In this document: in pieces, positions 1 to 12,138 of the stretch
Position numbering within the stretch: position 1 is the stretch's first letter
Layout: every line of letters begins with the position of its first letter
Origin: Okapia johnstoni
Lineage: Eukaryota > Chordata > Mammalia > Artiodactyla > Giraffidae
Direction of reading: 5' to 3'
DNA length: 64,000 bases
NCBI GenBank assembly: GCA_024291935.2
Contig: CM044305.1
Span: forward strand, 87,722,397-87,786,396
The notes under the pieces: model-generated
The model's input: the letters and a program-made list of their open reading frames with translations, nothing else
Told to the model about the DNA's origin: nothing
The model's database searches: none
Position numbers and translations under genes: made by a program

Positions 1-490
1 TCTGCTGGCTCCCCATCGCCTATACTAGGAAGCAGTCCAATCTCATGGCCTTGGCATCTGTGGTCCTCCGTAATCATGCCTTTCCAGCTCATCTCGACCA
101 TTTCTCCTTATTCTGTGTCCCCAGGTCCCTTGAACACATGAATTCTCATCCTCTTCTATTACTTCTGCTCTCGTGTTTGCCTGCCATGCCTTTCTCCACC
201 TTGCCTGCCACGGGCAGTTTTATTCAGTCCTTCAAGGCTCAGCACACATGTGACCTCTCTGAGCCTCCTTCACCTATGGAATTAATCTGCATTCCCACAG
301 CATTCTCTGTATCCCCGTATCCCCTTATCCCATCGTATTGTAACTCTCTGTTGAGGAGGTCTGTCTCCCCTCTCAAGCTTAGGTGTTCCTGAAGGGCCGC
401 ACCCACATCTTGCCCGTCTTTGTTTTCTCAGCTCTGTAGCCCACTGCCTGGCACAGGGTGGGTGTTCAGTGACTGTCAGAACTAAGCTGT
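1..490 (+). mobile_element. L2-like LINE 3' end
   Basis: The end of this stretch reads like the L2 3' end (stop-start pattern around CTGAAGGGC, then CACTGCCTGGCACAG at 441-455 and a following GTGTTCAGTGA). It is a diverged ancient repeat; the left border is outside the window. Confidence 0.5.
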
Positions 491-763
491 GTGTTTTGTG
501 TTTCTGTAAGAGCTCCAGAAGAGCCCTCAGGGAGTGACAGGGCAGCAAGCCTCACTCTTACACCAGGCCTATCAGTGGATTCTGGCTGAAGTGTGGGCTC
601 CTCACACGCTGACACCTAACCATTCTAGTGAGGGGCGCCATGGTTGCTGTACTGGGAACTCCTCTTCCTAAATAGTGGAGGGGTTTTTTTAGGTATAAGG
701 AAGTGAAACTGGTTAGGAGGGAATTGGCTTAAAGAAAGAAACAAAGATTACAGATAGGCATTT

Positions 764-783
764 TTTGTTTGTTTGTTTGTTTA
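764..783 (+). repeat. (TTTG)n short tandem repeat
   Basis: A run of TTTG units at 764-783. It is short and of no clear meaning. Confidence 0.7.
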
Positions 784-1382
784 GAGGAAGATGTGTAAAA
801 ACGCTGAGTAGCCAAGGGATAGTTACCCGAAGGATGCTGGTCTGATTTAACAGCCTTTCCTAAGGGTTGCAGTCGCCAAGCTCCCAGGAGCTGTGCCCCA
901 GTGAGACCCCATGAACCTGCAAAATGTGGACAGGATAGTGAGAGATGACTTTCTGGACGGATAAGAGCTGGAGAGGTCATTGAAACTTACTAACCTGAGA
1001 GTAGGCTCTGAGCTCTGCTAAAGCAGCATGGGAGTGCCTGTAGACCGAACACTTCGAACAGTCCGCCCAGGATGTAGGAAGGACAGTAAGATACGGGGCA
1101 TGATAAGCAGCATGATGTATAGACTCCTGCCTCACGTCACCAAAAGGCAGAACCCACTGGAAGAAGTTCTGCTTCTTTAATCACAAATGGGTAGATAGGA
1201 TAAACATGGCTCAGGTCACCGTACACTGAAATAATTATATATACCAAGAAGTAGGGCATCTCCTGATTTTTTTAAAGAGGTAAACTTAAGAAAAATCAAA
1301 GGAGCTCTCACTTTATTTTACATAGCTTTAGAATGTATTATGAAGTGGTATAAACTGAAAATATTCAAAAAAGGCAGAAAGT

Positions 1383-1608
1383 GTGAGAGTAAAAGTGTGA
1401 AAGTGTTAGTCGCTTAATCATGCCAACTCCTTGCGACCCCGTGGACTGTAGCCCTCCAGGCTCCTCTCTCCAAGGGATTCTCCAGGCAAAAATGTTGGAG
1501 TGGGTTGCCATTTCCTTCTCCAGGGGATCTTTCCAACCCAGGGACTGAACTCAAGTCTCCTGAATTGCAGGTAGATTCTTTACTGTCTGAGCCACCAGCA
1601 AAGTCCAC
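1383..1608 (-). mobile_element. Bov-tA/Bov-A type SINE, antisense
   Basis: The reverse complement reads as the standard ruminant SINE: GATCCCCTGGAGAAGGAAAT, then CAACCCACTCCAACAT, with the GTCGCAAGGAGTTGG tail. It is full-length or nearly so. It creates short spurious open frames on both strands. Confidence 0.85.
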
Positions 1609-3459
1609 CCCCCAATTCCCCCTACCTGCAAAAGGAGAAAAAAAAGGGCAGAGAGAATTTCAATTAATGGATAGATCCAAGATGACTGATTATGGAAAAT
1701 GAAAATATTTGTAGAAAGGTATGTCTCTGCTCCTTTAAAGATTGGTTTTCAAAACGGGGCCCATCAGTTTTCTTTACTCCATTGTCAGAAGCAAATTAAT
1801 GGAATGAGTAGACCAATGGTTGGATCCAGTATGGAAAATGATGAGTTGCTGATTTATAGATTACAGAGCTTTTTTAATGAAATAGACTTGTCCTGTTGTG
1901 TTCAAATGACACAAACAGGACCTTTGGGTTTTTCTGTTTTCATAGAATGTAAGTAATCTAGATGGTTCAATCCCTATACCTGTCAAACATCAGTGCATTT
2001 TACATTTTGTTCTGCTTAAGAATGCAAGGTATGTTATGGTTCTGTTTGTCAAATTCAGGAAAAAGTCAACAAGATTTCTTTTATGTCATTCATTACTGGA
2101 GTGGGAACCAAGATCTGAGGCGGGTTTTAAATTATTTGATAGGCACATAGTCTAATTTCTTCTTGCATGAATGAATTATCTGCAATAATTTTGTATGTCT
2201 ATGTGAACTTGTTAAATTCTTTGGTTGGTTAGAAAGAAAGCCAAAAGAAAGCCATTACGTGTAACCAGGTTGCATTTTTCTTTTTGTCAATAATGGTTTG
2301 CTAAAGAATACAAAGTGTTCTAGTTTTAAAAAGCTACTTTGCTATTCTCTCAATTTATTCAAGTCTTTCTTTTCATTTTTACCTCTTTTTGTCCCATCTT
2401 TGAGTTATTTAAATACTAATTAGCACAAAGTGAACACAAAAAGTAAGGGAGTGACTGGATTCAAATCAGTTTTCCTACCTGTCAGCCAGCATATTGAGTA
2501 AACTTATAATTATCGGTTAAAATCAAGTTTTGGGGTGTAGAGTTCATCAAAATTTTATTTTTTCATCTGTAGATAATCTATATTACTTGCAAAATATTTG
2601 AGTTGGCTGTAATGAAAACACTTGTTAACCAAATTTGAATTAATCATAGAGGATATATCAAGACTTGTCTATTTTGTGATTTAAAAAAATAATATAAATT
2701 CTTTGTAGGTTTTTAAAAATAGTTCTTGAGTTTGTATAAATAGCCAAATAGACTTAGAAAAGTAATTTGGCATCTAAAAAGAATTCCTCCCTAGGCAAAA
2801 ACTCTAAAGAGGAAAAAAAATGAGTTTTCTTTTTCCTCAGATTTAAATGCCTTTAGAACCTCATTTTGCCGATTTCTCAGAATCAAAAATCAAATTAAAA
2901 CTGAGATATGAAAATGAATTCTGAAAGCCTTAGCGATCAATGAGCTGTCCTTCTCTCCTTGTGTGCTGCCATTTGGGCTGGGAAAGCATACGTGTAAGGT
3001 CAGTCTCTGTTTTATTGTCTGGCTTTGTGGTTCTCACAACTCTCTTCTAGGTTCTGTGGAGGATGTGGAGGTGAATTAGACACGGTCCCTTGACAACATC
3101 TTACTGTTGTTTTTTTGTAATCTGATTCTTACCCATTTGAAGTTGAATCTGCCAACTCCTGTCCCCAAAGTAAAAGACCAAAGGTGCTAATCCCTACTCA
3201 TTGATGGCAAATGCTAAATTGGAAGCAACAACTAAGAAATGTAAAACTCCTTATGCAGTTACAAACTCCATAAGCCAGTCATGCTCAGCATCATCAGGGT
3301 GATGAGAAGGCAAGATCTCACTTTGGTAAAAAAAAAATAAAAAGGTAGTGTAGTTTGAGTCAGCGCCAGCAAATCCTAAATTGCCAAGTCTGTCCAAGCG
3401 AATTAAACGTGGTAGGATCGAGGATGGGGAAATGTTTTATGTTTGTTTGTGTGGATTAT

Positions 3460-3662
3460 GGTTAGGAGTACTGGTTCTGGAGTCCATCAGGTAGATATAG
3501 ATTTGAATCCCAGCTCTGCTAATATGTGATTGGACCTGCCTGAGTCTCAGTTTCCTCATCTGTAAAATGGGCATAAGAAAAGACCCTCCTGTGCAGAGGT
3601 TTTGCAGGAATTGAGTGAGATAATAGATATAAAATACTTGGTGCACATTAATGCTCAGTGTA
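3460..3662 (+). mobile_element. MIR SINE
   Basis: It contains the MIR core and its typical CAGTTTCCTCATCTGTAAAA at 3548-3567, followed by the GTGAGATAATA stretch. An old mammalian element, so shared with non-ruminants. Confidence 0.8.
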
Positions 3663-4654
3663 AGGGATAGCTAATGTACAACACATTGTTTTCTCCTCCA
3701 GATGTTTGCGATCTCACTAAGGAGACTAATATGCAAAGTACCCACAATGCAATTATAGCTCTATGTGAGTAAATGCCACAATAGTTGGGAAAGACGTTAA
3801 AGGCTTTGGATGAGAGAGGTTGGAGGTTGGGCTGTCACAGAGCCAAGGTGGAAATTAGGAATGAGCATGACCTATGGTCTCATGAAAAGTATGATTTTCC
3901 CTTTAGCTGTTTGTTAGCTGTAAGAAAGGTCAGTGTCTTGAATGAGATTTAAGTGGGTATTTGTGCCAAGATCTGTCCTGAAAAATAATCTTTATTAAAA
4001 TATGTTCATGTCTATTTTGCCAGGTCGGTTGTACTAACTGAAAAGATGGCCTTCCCTCAGGGCACTAGCATCATCCAGTTTATATCAAAGCTCCTTTGGT
4101 ACTTGAGTTCCTATTTGGAAAGAGGGAAAGAAATGAGCTGGTGAAAAGTAATCATATGATTGACAAAAGACAAGGGCATAGTAAAGCCAGATACTCTTGA
4201 CATGAACCTTATGAAAAATTCCTCACAGTTATGGTTCCTTTGTTGCCATGCTGTGTAGAGTCCCCCTCTAGAAATCTCTAGTCTACAGTGGTGACGTTTC
4301 TCATTTCTGCTAGTTGCAGCTCAAATTTTGCTGCTCCTTACTGTCCCACCACTCTTGACAGATACCTAGTTTCCAACCTTACAGAATTTATCAACAAAAG
4401 TAGAAGATGAAATGATCCGAGACCATGTGTAGCCATACAGGAGAATTCTTCTGATTGCTATACATGTGAATAGATGGGCTCGCACACTTTAATGTGCAAG
4501 AACACTTGTGCAGTCGTTTTGTTGGAAGAAAATGTGATATCAAAGGGTCTGACACGTGTGGAAGCCAAATGGGGCTTCAAGTTACAACAGTTTCTGTGAT
4601 CAAGTTAACCATCTTGGCTTTATCAACCTCCCCCTCTAGACCATGAACTTCTCA

Positions 4655-4853
4655 AAGTGAAGTGAAAGTAAAGTTGCTCAGTTGTGTCCGACTCTGTGAC
4701 CCCACAGACTATACAGCCCATGGAATTCTCCAGGCCAGAATACTGGAGTGGGTAGCTTTTCCCTTCTTCAGGGTATCTTCCCAACCCAGGGATCGAACAC
4801 AGATCTCCCACATTGCAGGCAGATTCTTTACCAGTTGAGCCACTCAGGGCTAG
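4655..4853 (-). mobile_element. Bov-tA/Bov-A type SINE, antisense
   Basis: It carries antisense GTGTCCGACTCTGTGACC (4684-4701), GAATACTGGAGTGGGTAGC and GGGATCGAACACAGATCTCC, all hallmarks of this ruminant SINE. The body matches the family from end to end. Confidence 0.85.
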
Positions 4854-5588
4854 CACAAGGCCTGGACCTTAGCAGGGACTTGATAAGAGTGCTCTGCCCC
4901 CCAACCCACTTTCTTTTCTGCATTGCTGGAAGCAGCATATCCCCAGTGGGCCATTTTGAGCATAAAGTGTTATTTTGAGATCTCTGTGGAGAAAGCCCTC
5001 CAAACCCTGCTCCAAATGTCTGAAACAAAAGGGGAGCTAAATCCCTTAGGGGGTGTCTGGAATCATTCCCAAGGGAGGGAAGTGGGCAACGGGTGGGAAG
5101 GAGAGATGCATAGAGTAATCCCCTCTGTTTGAGTCTTCCTTCTTTTCTAAGATGGTTGTTATTTTCAATATGATTCTGTTCAGATGCCATTGAAACCATA
5201 GTCTGATCACAATACTGCGAAAATCAGCTTCTAACTTTTGGTCTCCATCATTCTCCTTCTTAAACCAGTCATTGCCACTCTCCTTCTGGCACCAAAACTT
5301 AATGTGGAGAAGGAGGTGGCAGGGGGAGATTTTGAATTGGCTCCATGCCCCACTGCTAAGCCTTCTGCCTGCTCTGCTCTCTCTCCCAGTGTGATACAGA
5401 AGGGATTCTGTCAAGCAAGCAGTGTTCACTGCAGACTTGCAGAGGAGACATTCTTAGCATTCTTAAGGAGAACTAGTTTCTAAAGTCAAAAATTTACCAG
5501 CGAACGAATGACCTTTGGTGTAATATCTAAACAGAAGTAACCCAGGCTGATTTTGCACTGTTGACAGAGAAATATTACATGATTATGA

Positions 5589-7607
5589 TTACTTTTTAAA
5601 AAAAATAAATTTATTTATTTTAGTTGGGGGCTAATTACTTTACAATATTGTAGTGGCCCTTGCCATACATTGACATGAATCAGCCATGGGTTTACATGTG
5701 TTCCCCATCCTGAACACCCCTCCCACCTCCCTCCCCATCCCATCCCTCTGGGTCATCCCATCGCCTCAGCCCTGAGCATTTGTCTCATGTATTGAACCTG
5801 GAATGGTGTTCTGTTTCACATATGATAATATACATATTTCAATGCTATTCTCTCAGAACGTCCCACCCTCACCTCCCTCAGAGTCCATAAGACTGTTCTA
5901 TGCATCTGTGTCTCTTATTCTGTCTTGCATATAGGGTTATCATTACCATCTTTCAAATTACATATATATGCATCAGTACACTGTATTGGTGTTTTTCTTT
6001 CTGGCTTACTTCACTCTGTATAATGGGCTCCAGTTCCATCCATCTCAATAGAACTGATTCAAATGTATTCTTTTTAATGGCTGAGTAATATTCCATTGTG
6101 TATATGTACCACAGCTTCCTTATCCATTCGTCTGCTGATGGGCATCTAGGTTGCTTCCGTGTCCTGGCTACTGTAAACAGTGCTGCGATGAACATTGGGG
6201 TACACGTGTCTCTTTCAATTCTGGTTTCCTCAGTGTGTATGCCCAGCAGTGGGATTGCTGGGTCATATGGCAGTTCTATTCCCAGTTTTTTAAGGAATCT
6301 CCACACTGTTCTCCATAGTGGCTGTACTAGTTTGCATTCCCACCAACAGTGTAAGAGGATTCCCTTTTCTCCACACCCTCTCCAGCATTTATTGCTTGTA
6401 GACTTTTGGATAGCAGCCATTCTGACTGGCGTGAGATGGTACCTCATTGTGGTTTTGATTTGCATTTCTCTGATAATGAGTGATGTTGAGCATCTTTTCA
6501 TGTGTTTGTTAGCCATCTGTATGTCTTCTTTGGAGAAATGTCTGTTTAGTTCTTTGGCCCATTTTTTGATTGGGTCGTTTATTTTTCTGGAATTGAGCTG
6601 CAGGAGTTGCTTGTATATTTTTGAGATTAATTGTTTGTCTGTTGCTTCGTTTGCTATTATTTTCTCCCATTCTGAAGGCTGTCTTTTCACCTTGCTTATA
6701 GTTTCCTTTGTTGTGCAAAAGCTTTTAATTTTAATTAGGTCCCATTTGTTTATTTTTGCTTTTATTTCCATTACTCTGGGAGATGGATCATGGAGGATCC
6801 TGCTGTGATTTATGTCGGAGAGTGTTTTGCCTATGTTTTCCTCTAGGAGTTTTATAGTTTCTGGTCTTACGTTTAGATCTTTAATCCATTTTGAGTTTAT
6901 TTTTGTGTACGGTGTTAGAAAGTGTTCTAGTTTCATTCTTTTACAAGTGGTTGACCAGTTTTCCCAGCACCACTTGTTAAAGAGATTGTCTTTTCTCCAT
7001 TTTATATTCTTGCCTCCTTTGTCGAATATAGGTGTCCATAGGTGCGTGGATTTATCTCTGGGCTTTCTATTTTGTTCCATTGATCTATATTTCTATCTTT
7101 GTGCCAGTACCATACTGTCTTGATGACTGTGGCTTTGTAGTAGAGCTTGAAGTCAGGCAGGTTGATTCCTCCAGTTCCATTCTTCTTTCTCAAGATTGCT
7201 TTGGCTATTCGAGGTTTCTTATACTTCCATACAAATTGTGAAATGATTTGTTCTAGTTCTGTGAAAAATACCGTTGGTAGCTTGATAGGGATTGCATTGA
7301 ACCTATAGATTGCTTTGGGTAGTATACTCATTTTCACTATATTAATTCTTCCAATCCATGAACACGGTATATTTCTCCATCTGTTTGTGTCCTCTTTGAT
7401 TTCTTTCATCAGTGTTTTATAGTTTTCTATATATAAGTCTTTTGTTTTTTCAGGTAGATATATTCCTAAGTATTTTATTCTTTTTGTTGCAATGGTGAAT
7501 GGTATTGTTTCCTTAATTTCTCTTTCTGTTTTCTCATTATTGGTGTATAGGAATGCAAGGGATTTCTGTGTGTTAATTTTATATCCTGCAACTTTACTTT
7601 TTAAAAA
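5589..7607 (-). mobile_element. 5'-truncated ruminant L1, antisense, with 14-bp target duplication
   Basis: The reverse strand runs from inside L1 ORF2 to the L1 3' end; the 3'UTR with ACAATATTGTAAAGTAATTA lies at the left. The 14-base direct repeat TTACTTTTTAAAAA flanks it at 5589-5602 and 7594-7607, as expected of target-primed insertion. It is truncated at its 5' end in ORF2. Confidence 0.92.
5953..7409 (-). pseudogene. L1 ORF2 C-terminal remnant, frameshifted
   Basis: Two overlapping minus-strand frames (7409-7002 and 7080-5953) together give the end of the reverse transcriptase and the C-terminal Cys-rich region of L1 ORF2p. The second contains [20 protein letters not shown], the CCHC-like part, and ends in the usual C-terminal block. 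A frameshift near 7000-7080 separates them and no N-terminal part is present, so it cannot encode active protein. Confidence 0.88.
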
Positions 7608-7669
7608 TGAAATTGAAATGATACAGTTTCCAATGATATAGCATAAACCAGTTTGCTAGCAATGTGCAC

Positions 7670-7815
7670 TTTTATTTTTACTTATTTATTATTTATTTGG
7701 CTACTCCATGTCTTAGTTGTGGCATGTGGGATCTAGTTCTCTGACCAGGGATGGAACCTGGGCCCCCTGCATTGGGAGTGTGGTATCTTAGCCACTGGAC
7801 CACCAGGGAAGTCCC
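7670..7815 (-). mobile_element. CHR-type SINE (tRNA-Glu derived), antisense
   Basis: It carries the antisense head CCACTGGACCACCAGGGAAG (7794-7813) and the body GGGATGGAACCTGGGCCCCC, standard for the cetartiodactyl CHR family. The T-rich left side is its tail. Confidence 0.8.
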
Positions 7816-8455
7816 TGTGCCCTTTTAAATACATGAGTGGTTGGAGGGTTAAATACATACTTGCATATACATATTTACATATTATTTTAAGATTGCATAC
7901 TTGGTTTTACATTGATAGATACGTAAGTTAAGATGATGAATGGTCAGTCACACTGTACAGTAGATATACAGGGACCACCACTAAAGCATAAAGTCTTCAG
8001 TGTTTGATGCTGTTGGTGATTCCCAATGAGGATACGTCTTTGTACCTTCCTCCCTTTGTACCAAGAAGCAGATTGTATCTGAATCTGTACTGATGAGTTC
8101 CCTTTTTCAATCTCTGTCATTTCCACCTATGTTAGAAATCAGAAAGTTTTCTTAATTTGTGGAATTGTGCATTTCTTCACAGTTTGAAGGTTTATACATG
8201 GAAGTCTATTTAGATTTGGTCCTAGTGTCCTAAGTCTGGAAGAGTGTACTGTGTCCCAAACCACGGTACAGAGATTGACATTTAAAATTTTGTTTTACTA
8301 GGGATTAGGAAAATAATTGACTTAGTTTCATCTGGGGGACTGATACAAAGTTTACTGTTTCAATAAATGCATTTCAATGGAAAAGAGATTTGCAGAAGTT
8401 GTGGCAAAAATCTTTGAAAACTTTTTACATGAGTAAGTTGAGTTGGGAGATACTG

Positions 8456-8690
8456 CTAGGAACAGAGGGGCTTCCCAGGTGGCTCAGTGGGTAAAGAATC
8501 CGCAATGCAGGAGACCTGGGTTTGATCCCTGGGTTGGGAAGATCCCCTGGAGAAGCACATGGCAACCCACTCCAGTTTTCTTGCCTGGAGAATCTCATGG
8601 ACAGAGGAGCCTGGCCGGCTACAGTCCATGGGGTTGCAAAGAGTCTGACACAAGTGGAGTGACTGATCACGGATGCACACTAAGAACAGA
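8456..8690 (+). mobile_element. Bov-tA SINE with target duplication
   Basis: The sense element 8467-8679 starts GGGGCTTCCCAGGTGGCTC and ends near GAGTGACTGATCACGG. An 11-base flanking repeat, CTAGGAACAGA (8456-8466) and CTAAGAACAGA (8680-8690), has one mismatch. Confidence 0.87.
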
Positions 8691-9005
8691 AAAAGGATCA
8701 GTAGTTGGAAGACCTGGATTTGAATCCAGATTCTACCATTGGATATAGACAGCTGATCTTAAGCCTCTGAGGCAGTTGCTTCATGTGTAACTTTGAAACA
8801 GTATTTTCCTTGTCTATTTCACAGGTTTGGGAGTTGGGAGGGGGGTTCGGGAAGGGGAACACATGTACACCCATGGTGGATTCATGTCAATGTATGGCAA
8901 AACCAGTACAATATTGTAAAGTTAAAAATAGATAAATAAGTAAATTTAAATTTAAAAAAAAAAACAAAAAAAAAACAGGTAGAATATATATTAAAAGTGT
9001 TTTCT
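8691..9005 (+). mobile_element. MIR SINE split by an L1 tail
   Basis: MIR sequence (GACCTGGATTTGAATCCAGA at 8711-8730) runs to about 8825 and appears to resume at about 8976 with GTAGAATATATATTAAAAGT. The L1 3' end lies between the two parts. It is diverged, and the second part is short. Confidence 0.6.
8826..8975 (+). mobile_element. Ruminant L1 3' end with poly-A tail
   Basis: Contains ACATGTACACCCATGGTGGA and ATTCATGTCAATGTATGGC, the 3'UTR of the ruminant L1, and ends in A-rich sequence. Heavily 5'-truncated (about 150 bp) and nested in a MIR. Confidence 0.85.
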
Positions 9006-9544
9006 TAAAACTGCAAAGTCATTTTGGAGTGAAACAACCCCCAAACCCCTAATAATATAACCAGCAAGTTATTTCAAGAGCCCTCGGGAATAAGTGAATA
9101 TGAACTTTGAAAGGCAAACCTTTTTTTTCTCCTACGTGTTGAAAACTGAGTAGGTTCCAAATTTAGGCTGACGGTTTTCCTGTCACTACATAGGAAGAGA
9201 AGACTGAAACATATGCTTGCTTCTCTCCAGATTATATAAATGCTTTTGCCTTTTACTTAATGCTGCTACAGAATTTAGAGAAGTACACAGTGGGAGCTTG
9301 CTATGATTTGGATGTTTATAAAGTACTGTTTATTAGAACACAGTGTTCTTGTGTTATGAGAAAGCACCTTTTCAGGCCAATCAGTGCACAAACTGGCGGG
9401 AAGGCAGTGCCCAAACCTGAGAGGAAGACCCTTTTTGTGTATGATAGAAGCTTTATTTAGGGTAACCCTGTAAGTCTGATCATCAAATTATAAAGCCAAA
9501 TAGGAAAGTTAGATAAGCGTTTTATGTTCTAGACTGCCAGGCAA

Positions 9545-9650
9545 GGGGATATATTGTATACACATGGCTGATTCACTTTGCTGTACAGTAGAAATGAACG
9601 CAGCATTGTAAAGCGACTATACTCCAATCCAAATTAATTTTTAAAATTTA
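9545..9650 (+). mobile_element. Artiodactyl L1 3' end fragment
   Basis: Contains GGCTGATTCACTTTGCTGTA (9568-9587), then CAGCATTGTAAAGCGACTAT, typical of an older artiodactyl L1 3' end than the copies at 8826 and 14333. Confidence 0.75.
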
Positions 9651-10724
9651 TACATAGACCGCCAGGCAGAGCTACTATTAAATCATGATAATCCTAAAAG
9701 TCAAAGGTTTTCATTGTCTCTGATGCCAACAGTTACACTGAATCCTACTGGAAGGGAAATGTAGGGTGTGGTTCTTTGGGCTGACTCCTACTGTAGCCTT
9801 CCTCTTCCACTTTTAATGCCTGGCAGAGGGCTGGAGAAAAAAATTCAGATCAGAGGCAGCTGGCTGATGGGAGGGAGCCCTTAGTCCTTCTCTTTTTCCT
9901 CTTAAAAAGATGAAGCCAGATTCACAGGCCTAGATCTTCTTTCAAGGGAAGATTTGTGGGACTCAGAATAGCCACTCTTATCTTTTTCTGCATTCGAGCT
10001 ACTGCTGATAAAGAAATAGGACCAAAGATCTAGAATGCTTAGTTGATTCAGTTTTCTATGAAAAGTGAAACCTTGTTTTCTGTAACATGAATATGTGGCC
10101 TTTAAAACACACGGAGAACTGCAGGTTTCATTTTTAGAGTGCATATACTGCACATGTAAATAAGTGGTTCATTTTGCTGTATCCTTTAGCATGTTAATTT
10201 GACAACTACATTAGAAAGCTGAAGGAGGATTTTTTCTTTTTCAAAGTTACTTGGAGTAGGTATTTATGAAATTACTATGCAGAGAGATTAATAGATGCTA
10301 ATCCAACAGGTTAAACATTGAAATTTGAGGACTGTTTTTGCAATCTGTATGGGAAGATAGTTGGCACCAAAAGCAAGACTTTGAAATTTTTTTCACTAAG
10401 TCTTGCCTTCTTCGATGGGGCTTTATTCACTTTATTCTCATTTTTCTCTGAGAAATAGATCACACACTCTGATTGTTAGGGCTGGAAGCTGCATTCACAG
10501 TGTTCTTTCATTGGGTCCATGAAACATGGTAGATGTGGAACAAGGGGGTCAAATTTTCCTATCAGAAAAATCTCTGTGTTCACAAACTAACAGTTTTTTT
10601 TCTTTTGTTTCAACTCATTTTACATGGATATCTGTAGACATGATAGGGATAATCAGCTTGATTTAATCTCATGGGTCGATAAATCCAAATTTGACTTGAA
10701 ATAAAGTATATCTTTGTTCAGATC

Positions 10725-11430
10725 TTTTTTCCAGCAGACTTATTGAGATATAATTGAAAAATCAAAGTATATATTTAAAAGCTACAATGTGATGATTTAA
10801 TATATATGTATCATTGGGAAGTGATTACCACAATCAAGTTAATTAATACATCTGTCACCTCACATGATTACCTTTTTTGTGTGTGTGAGAATGTCTAAGA
10901 TCTACTGTCAGCAAATTTCAAGTATATAATACAGTATAGTCACCATGCTGTACATTAGATCCTCAGAACTTATAACTGAAAGTTTGTACCCTTTGACTAA
11001 CTTCTCCCCCATTTTCCCTCATCCCCCTGCCCTTGGCAACCACCATTCTACTTTTTTTTAGATTCTACCATATAAGTGATACCGTGTAATATTTGTCTGA
11101 CTTATTTCACTTAGCATAATGCCTTCAAGATTTATTCAAGCAGCGGAATTCCTTCTTTTCTGTGACTGAACAACCTTTCCATATATATATATATATGTAT
11201 GTATATGTCTTGTTAAAAAGTCCATTCCTCTCTTGATAGGAACCTAGGTTGTTTCCATGTTTTGGTTATTGTGAATAATGCTGCAGTGAACTTGGGACTG
11301 CAGCTATCTCTTTGAGATAATGATTTCTTTTCCTTCAGATACATATCCAGAAGTGGGATTGCTGGATCATATGGTAGTTCTATTGTTAATTTCTTGAGGC
11401 ACCTCTATACTGTTTGTGTTAGCATCTTTT
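10725..11430 (-). mobile_element. Old mammalian L1 3' part, antisense
   Basis: Antisense L1 3' region: CAGACTTATTGAGATATAAT at the left, CTTGGCAACCACCATTCTAC in the middle, and AGTGGGATTGCTGGATCATA (11353-11372) at the right. Divergence is much greater than in the ruminant L1 copies. Confidence 0.8.
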
Positions 11431-11524
11431 GGATTTGTTGAAGGTAGGAGATGGGATCCTATTCCAAGTTCAGTACCTTGCTCTTTAGTATCTTTCTGCA
11501 TTTCTCAGGCAAGGGAAGGCTGCA

Positions 11525-11722
11525 TGAAGTAGAAAGAACAGAGCTTTGGAGTAGGACGCAGGTTTAAATTCCAGCTCTGAAGGTGGGCAAGTTACTTAAC
11601 CTGATTTGAGTCCAGGATTTCCTCATCTGTAAAGTGGGGACAAAGATTCAACCTGTTTCATAGGGTTATTACAAGTCTTACGTGAAAAAATGTAGAGAAA
11701 GCACTTGGCATGGTGCAAGCAG
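11525..11722 (+). mobile_element. MIR SINE
   Basis: Sense MIR with AATTCCAGCTCTGAAGGTG, the CAAGTTACTTAACCTG core and TTTCCTCATCTGTAAAGTGG (11619-11638). It lies 220 bp before exon 2. Confidence 0.8.
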
Positions 11723-11765
11723 AGTACAGGGCTGTCTCTCCTGAACTCTTGCCTTTAGCAGAGAA

Positions 11766-11766
<1 letters not shown>

Positions 11767-11797
<31 letters not shown>
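11767..11797 (+). repeat. (TG)n microsatellite
   Basis: An uninterrupted TG run of about 15 units, 150 bp upstream of exon 2. Confidence 0.95.
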
Positions 11798-11798
<1 letters not shown>

Positions 11799-11945
11799 TA
11801 ATTATAGAGATGGTTTCTCTCATAAAAGTGTCTCCCTTAAGTGCTGATTATCAGTAATCCCTTTGGTTAAATAATGTATCTTGGACACATGACAAGGAAC
11901 TTCAGTCTGTTTGACAGTATTGCTTTCTTTTTGTCTCTTATAAAG

Positions 11946-12062
11946 GAAAAGACCAAAGTTGTTGAGCCCTTGGACTATGAGAATGTTATCGCCCAAAGAA
12001 AAACTCAGATTTACAGCGACCCGCTCCGAGACCTGCTTATGTTTCCAATGGAAGATATATCT
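11946..12062 (+). CDS. DOCK11: DOCK11 exon 2 (residues 35-73)
   Basis: This 117-nt exon, phase 0 at both ends, encodes 39 residues from [14 protein letters not shown] to MFPMEDIS. The acceptor is a moderate pyrimidine tract ending AAAG at 11942-11945. The donor is TCT|GTGAGT at 12063. It opens the DOCK-C/D N-terminal region. The interval reported to bind GTP-CDC42 in ACG (about residues 66-126) begins near its end. It is separated from exon 3 by only 76 bp. The frame stays open upstream of 11946, but those residues (SLIK) do not belong to DOCK11, which together with the AG fixes the border. Confidence 0.95.
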
Positions 12063-12138
12063 GTGAGTCCACTAGTACTTCTTCAAAATTGCATTTTTCA
12101 GGCTAGTTCGTATAGCAAGAATATTCTATGTCTTCTAG
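12063..12138 (+). other. DOCK11: Intron 2, 76 bp, minimal spliceosomal intron
   Basis: The border is GTGAGT at the 5' end and TGTCTTCTAG at the 3' end. At 76 bp it is near the lower size limit for mammalian introns. Its length is 3n+1, so retention shifts the frame and meets a stop at 12195-12197. Confidence 0.93.

Larger units (their letters stand above)
1..11945 (+). other. DOCK11: Intron 1 of DOCK11 (3' part)
   Basis: No coding exon is seen here. From left to right it holds an L2-like repeat, an antisense SINE, a MIR, a second antisense SINE, a 2-kb antisense L1, a CHR SINE, a sense SINE, a MIR split by an L1 tail, an L1 tail, an old antisense L1, a MIR and a TG microsatellite. The stretches 500-1380, 1610-3450, 3665-4650 and 9650-10720 show nothing I recognise. 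The 3' end reads CTTTTTGTCTCTTATAAAG into exon 2. Confidence 0.85.

Noticed and set aside
6098..6808. Plus-strand open frame of 236 codons
   Set aside because: It is the complementary strand of the L1 ORF2 remnant and its 3' region; the long frame is a side effect. The same applies to 6812-7123, 57608-58024 and 58028-58258.
7794..7813. tRNA-like sequences in the window
   Set aside because: They are heads of CHR and Bov SINEs, which derive from tRNA, but the cloverleaf is degraded. No functional tRNA gene is seen.
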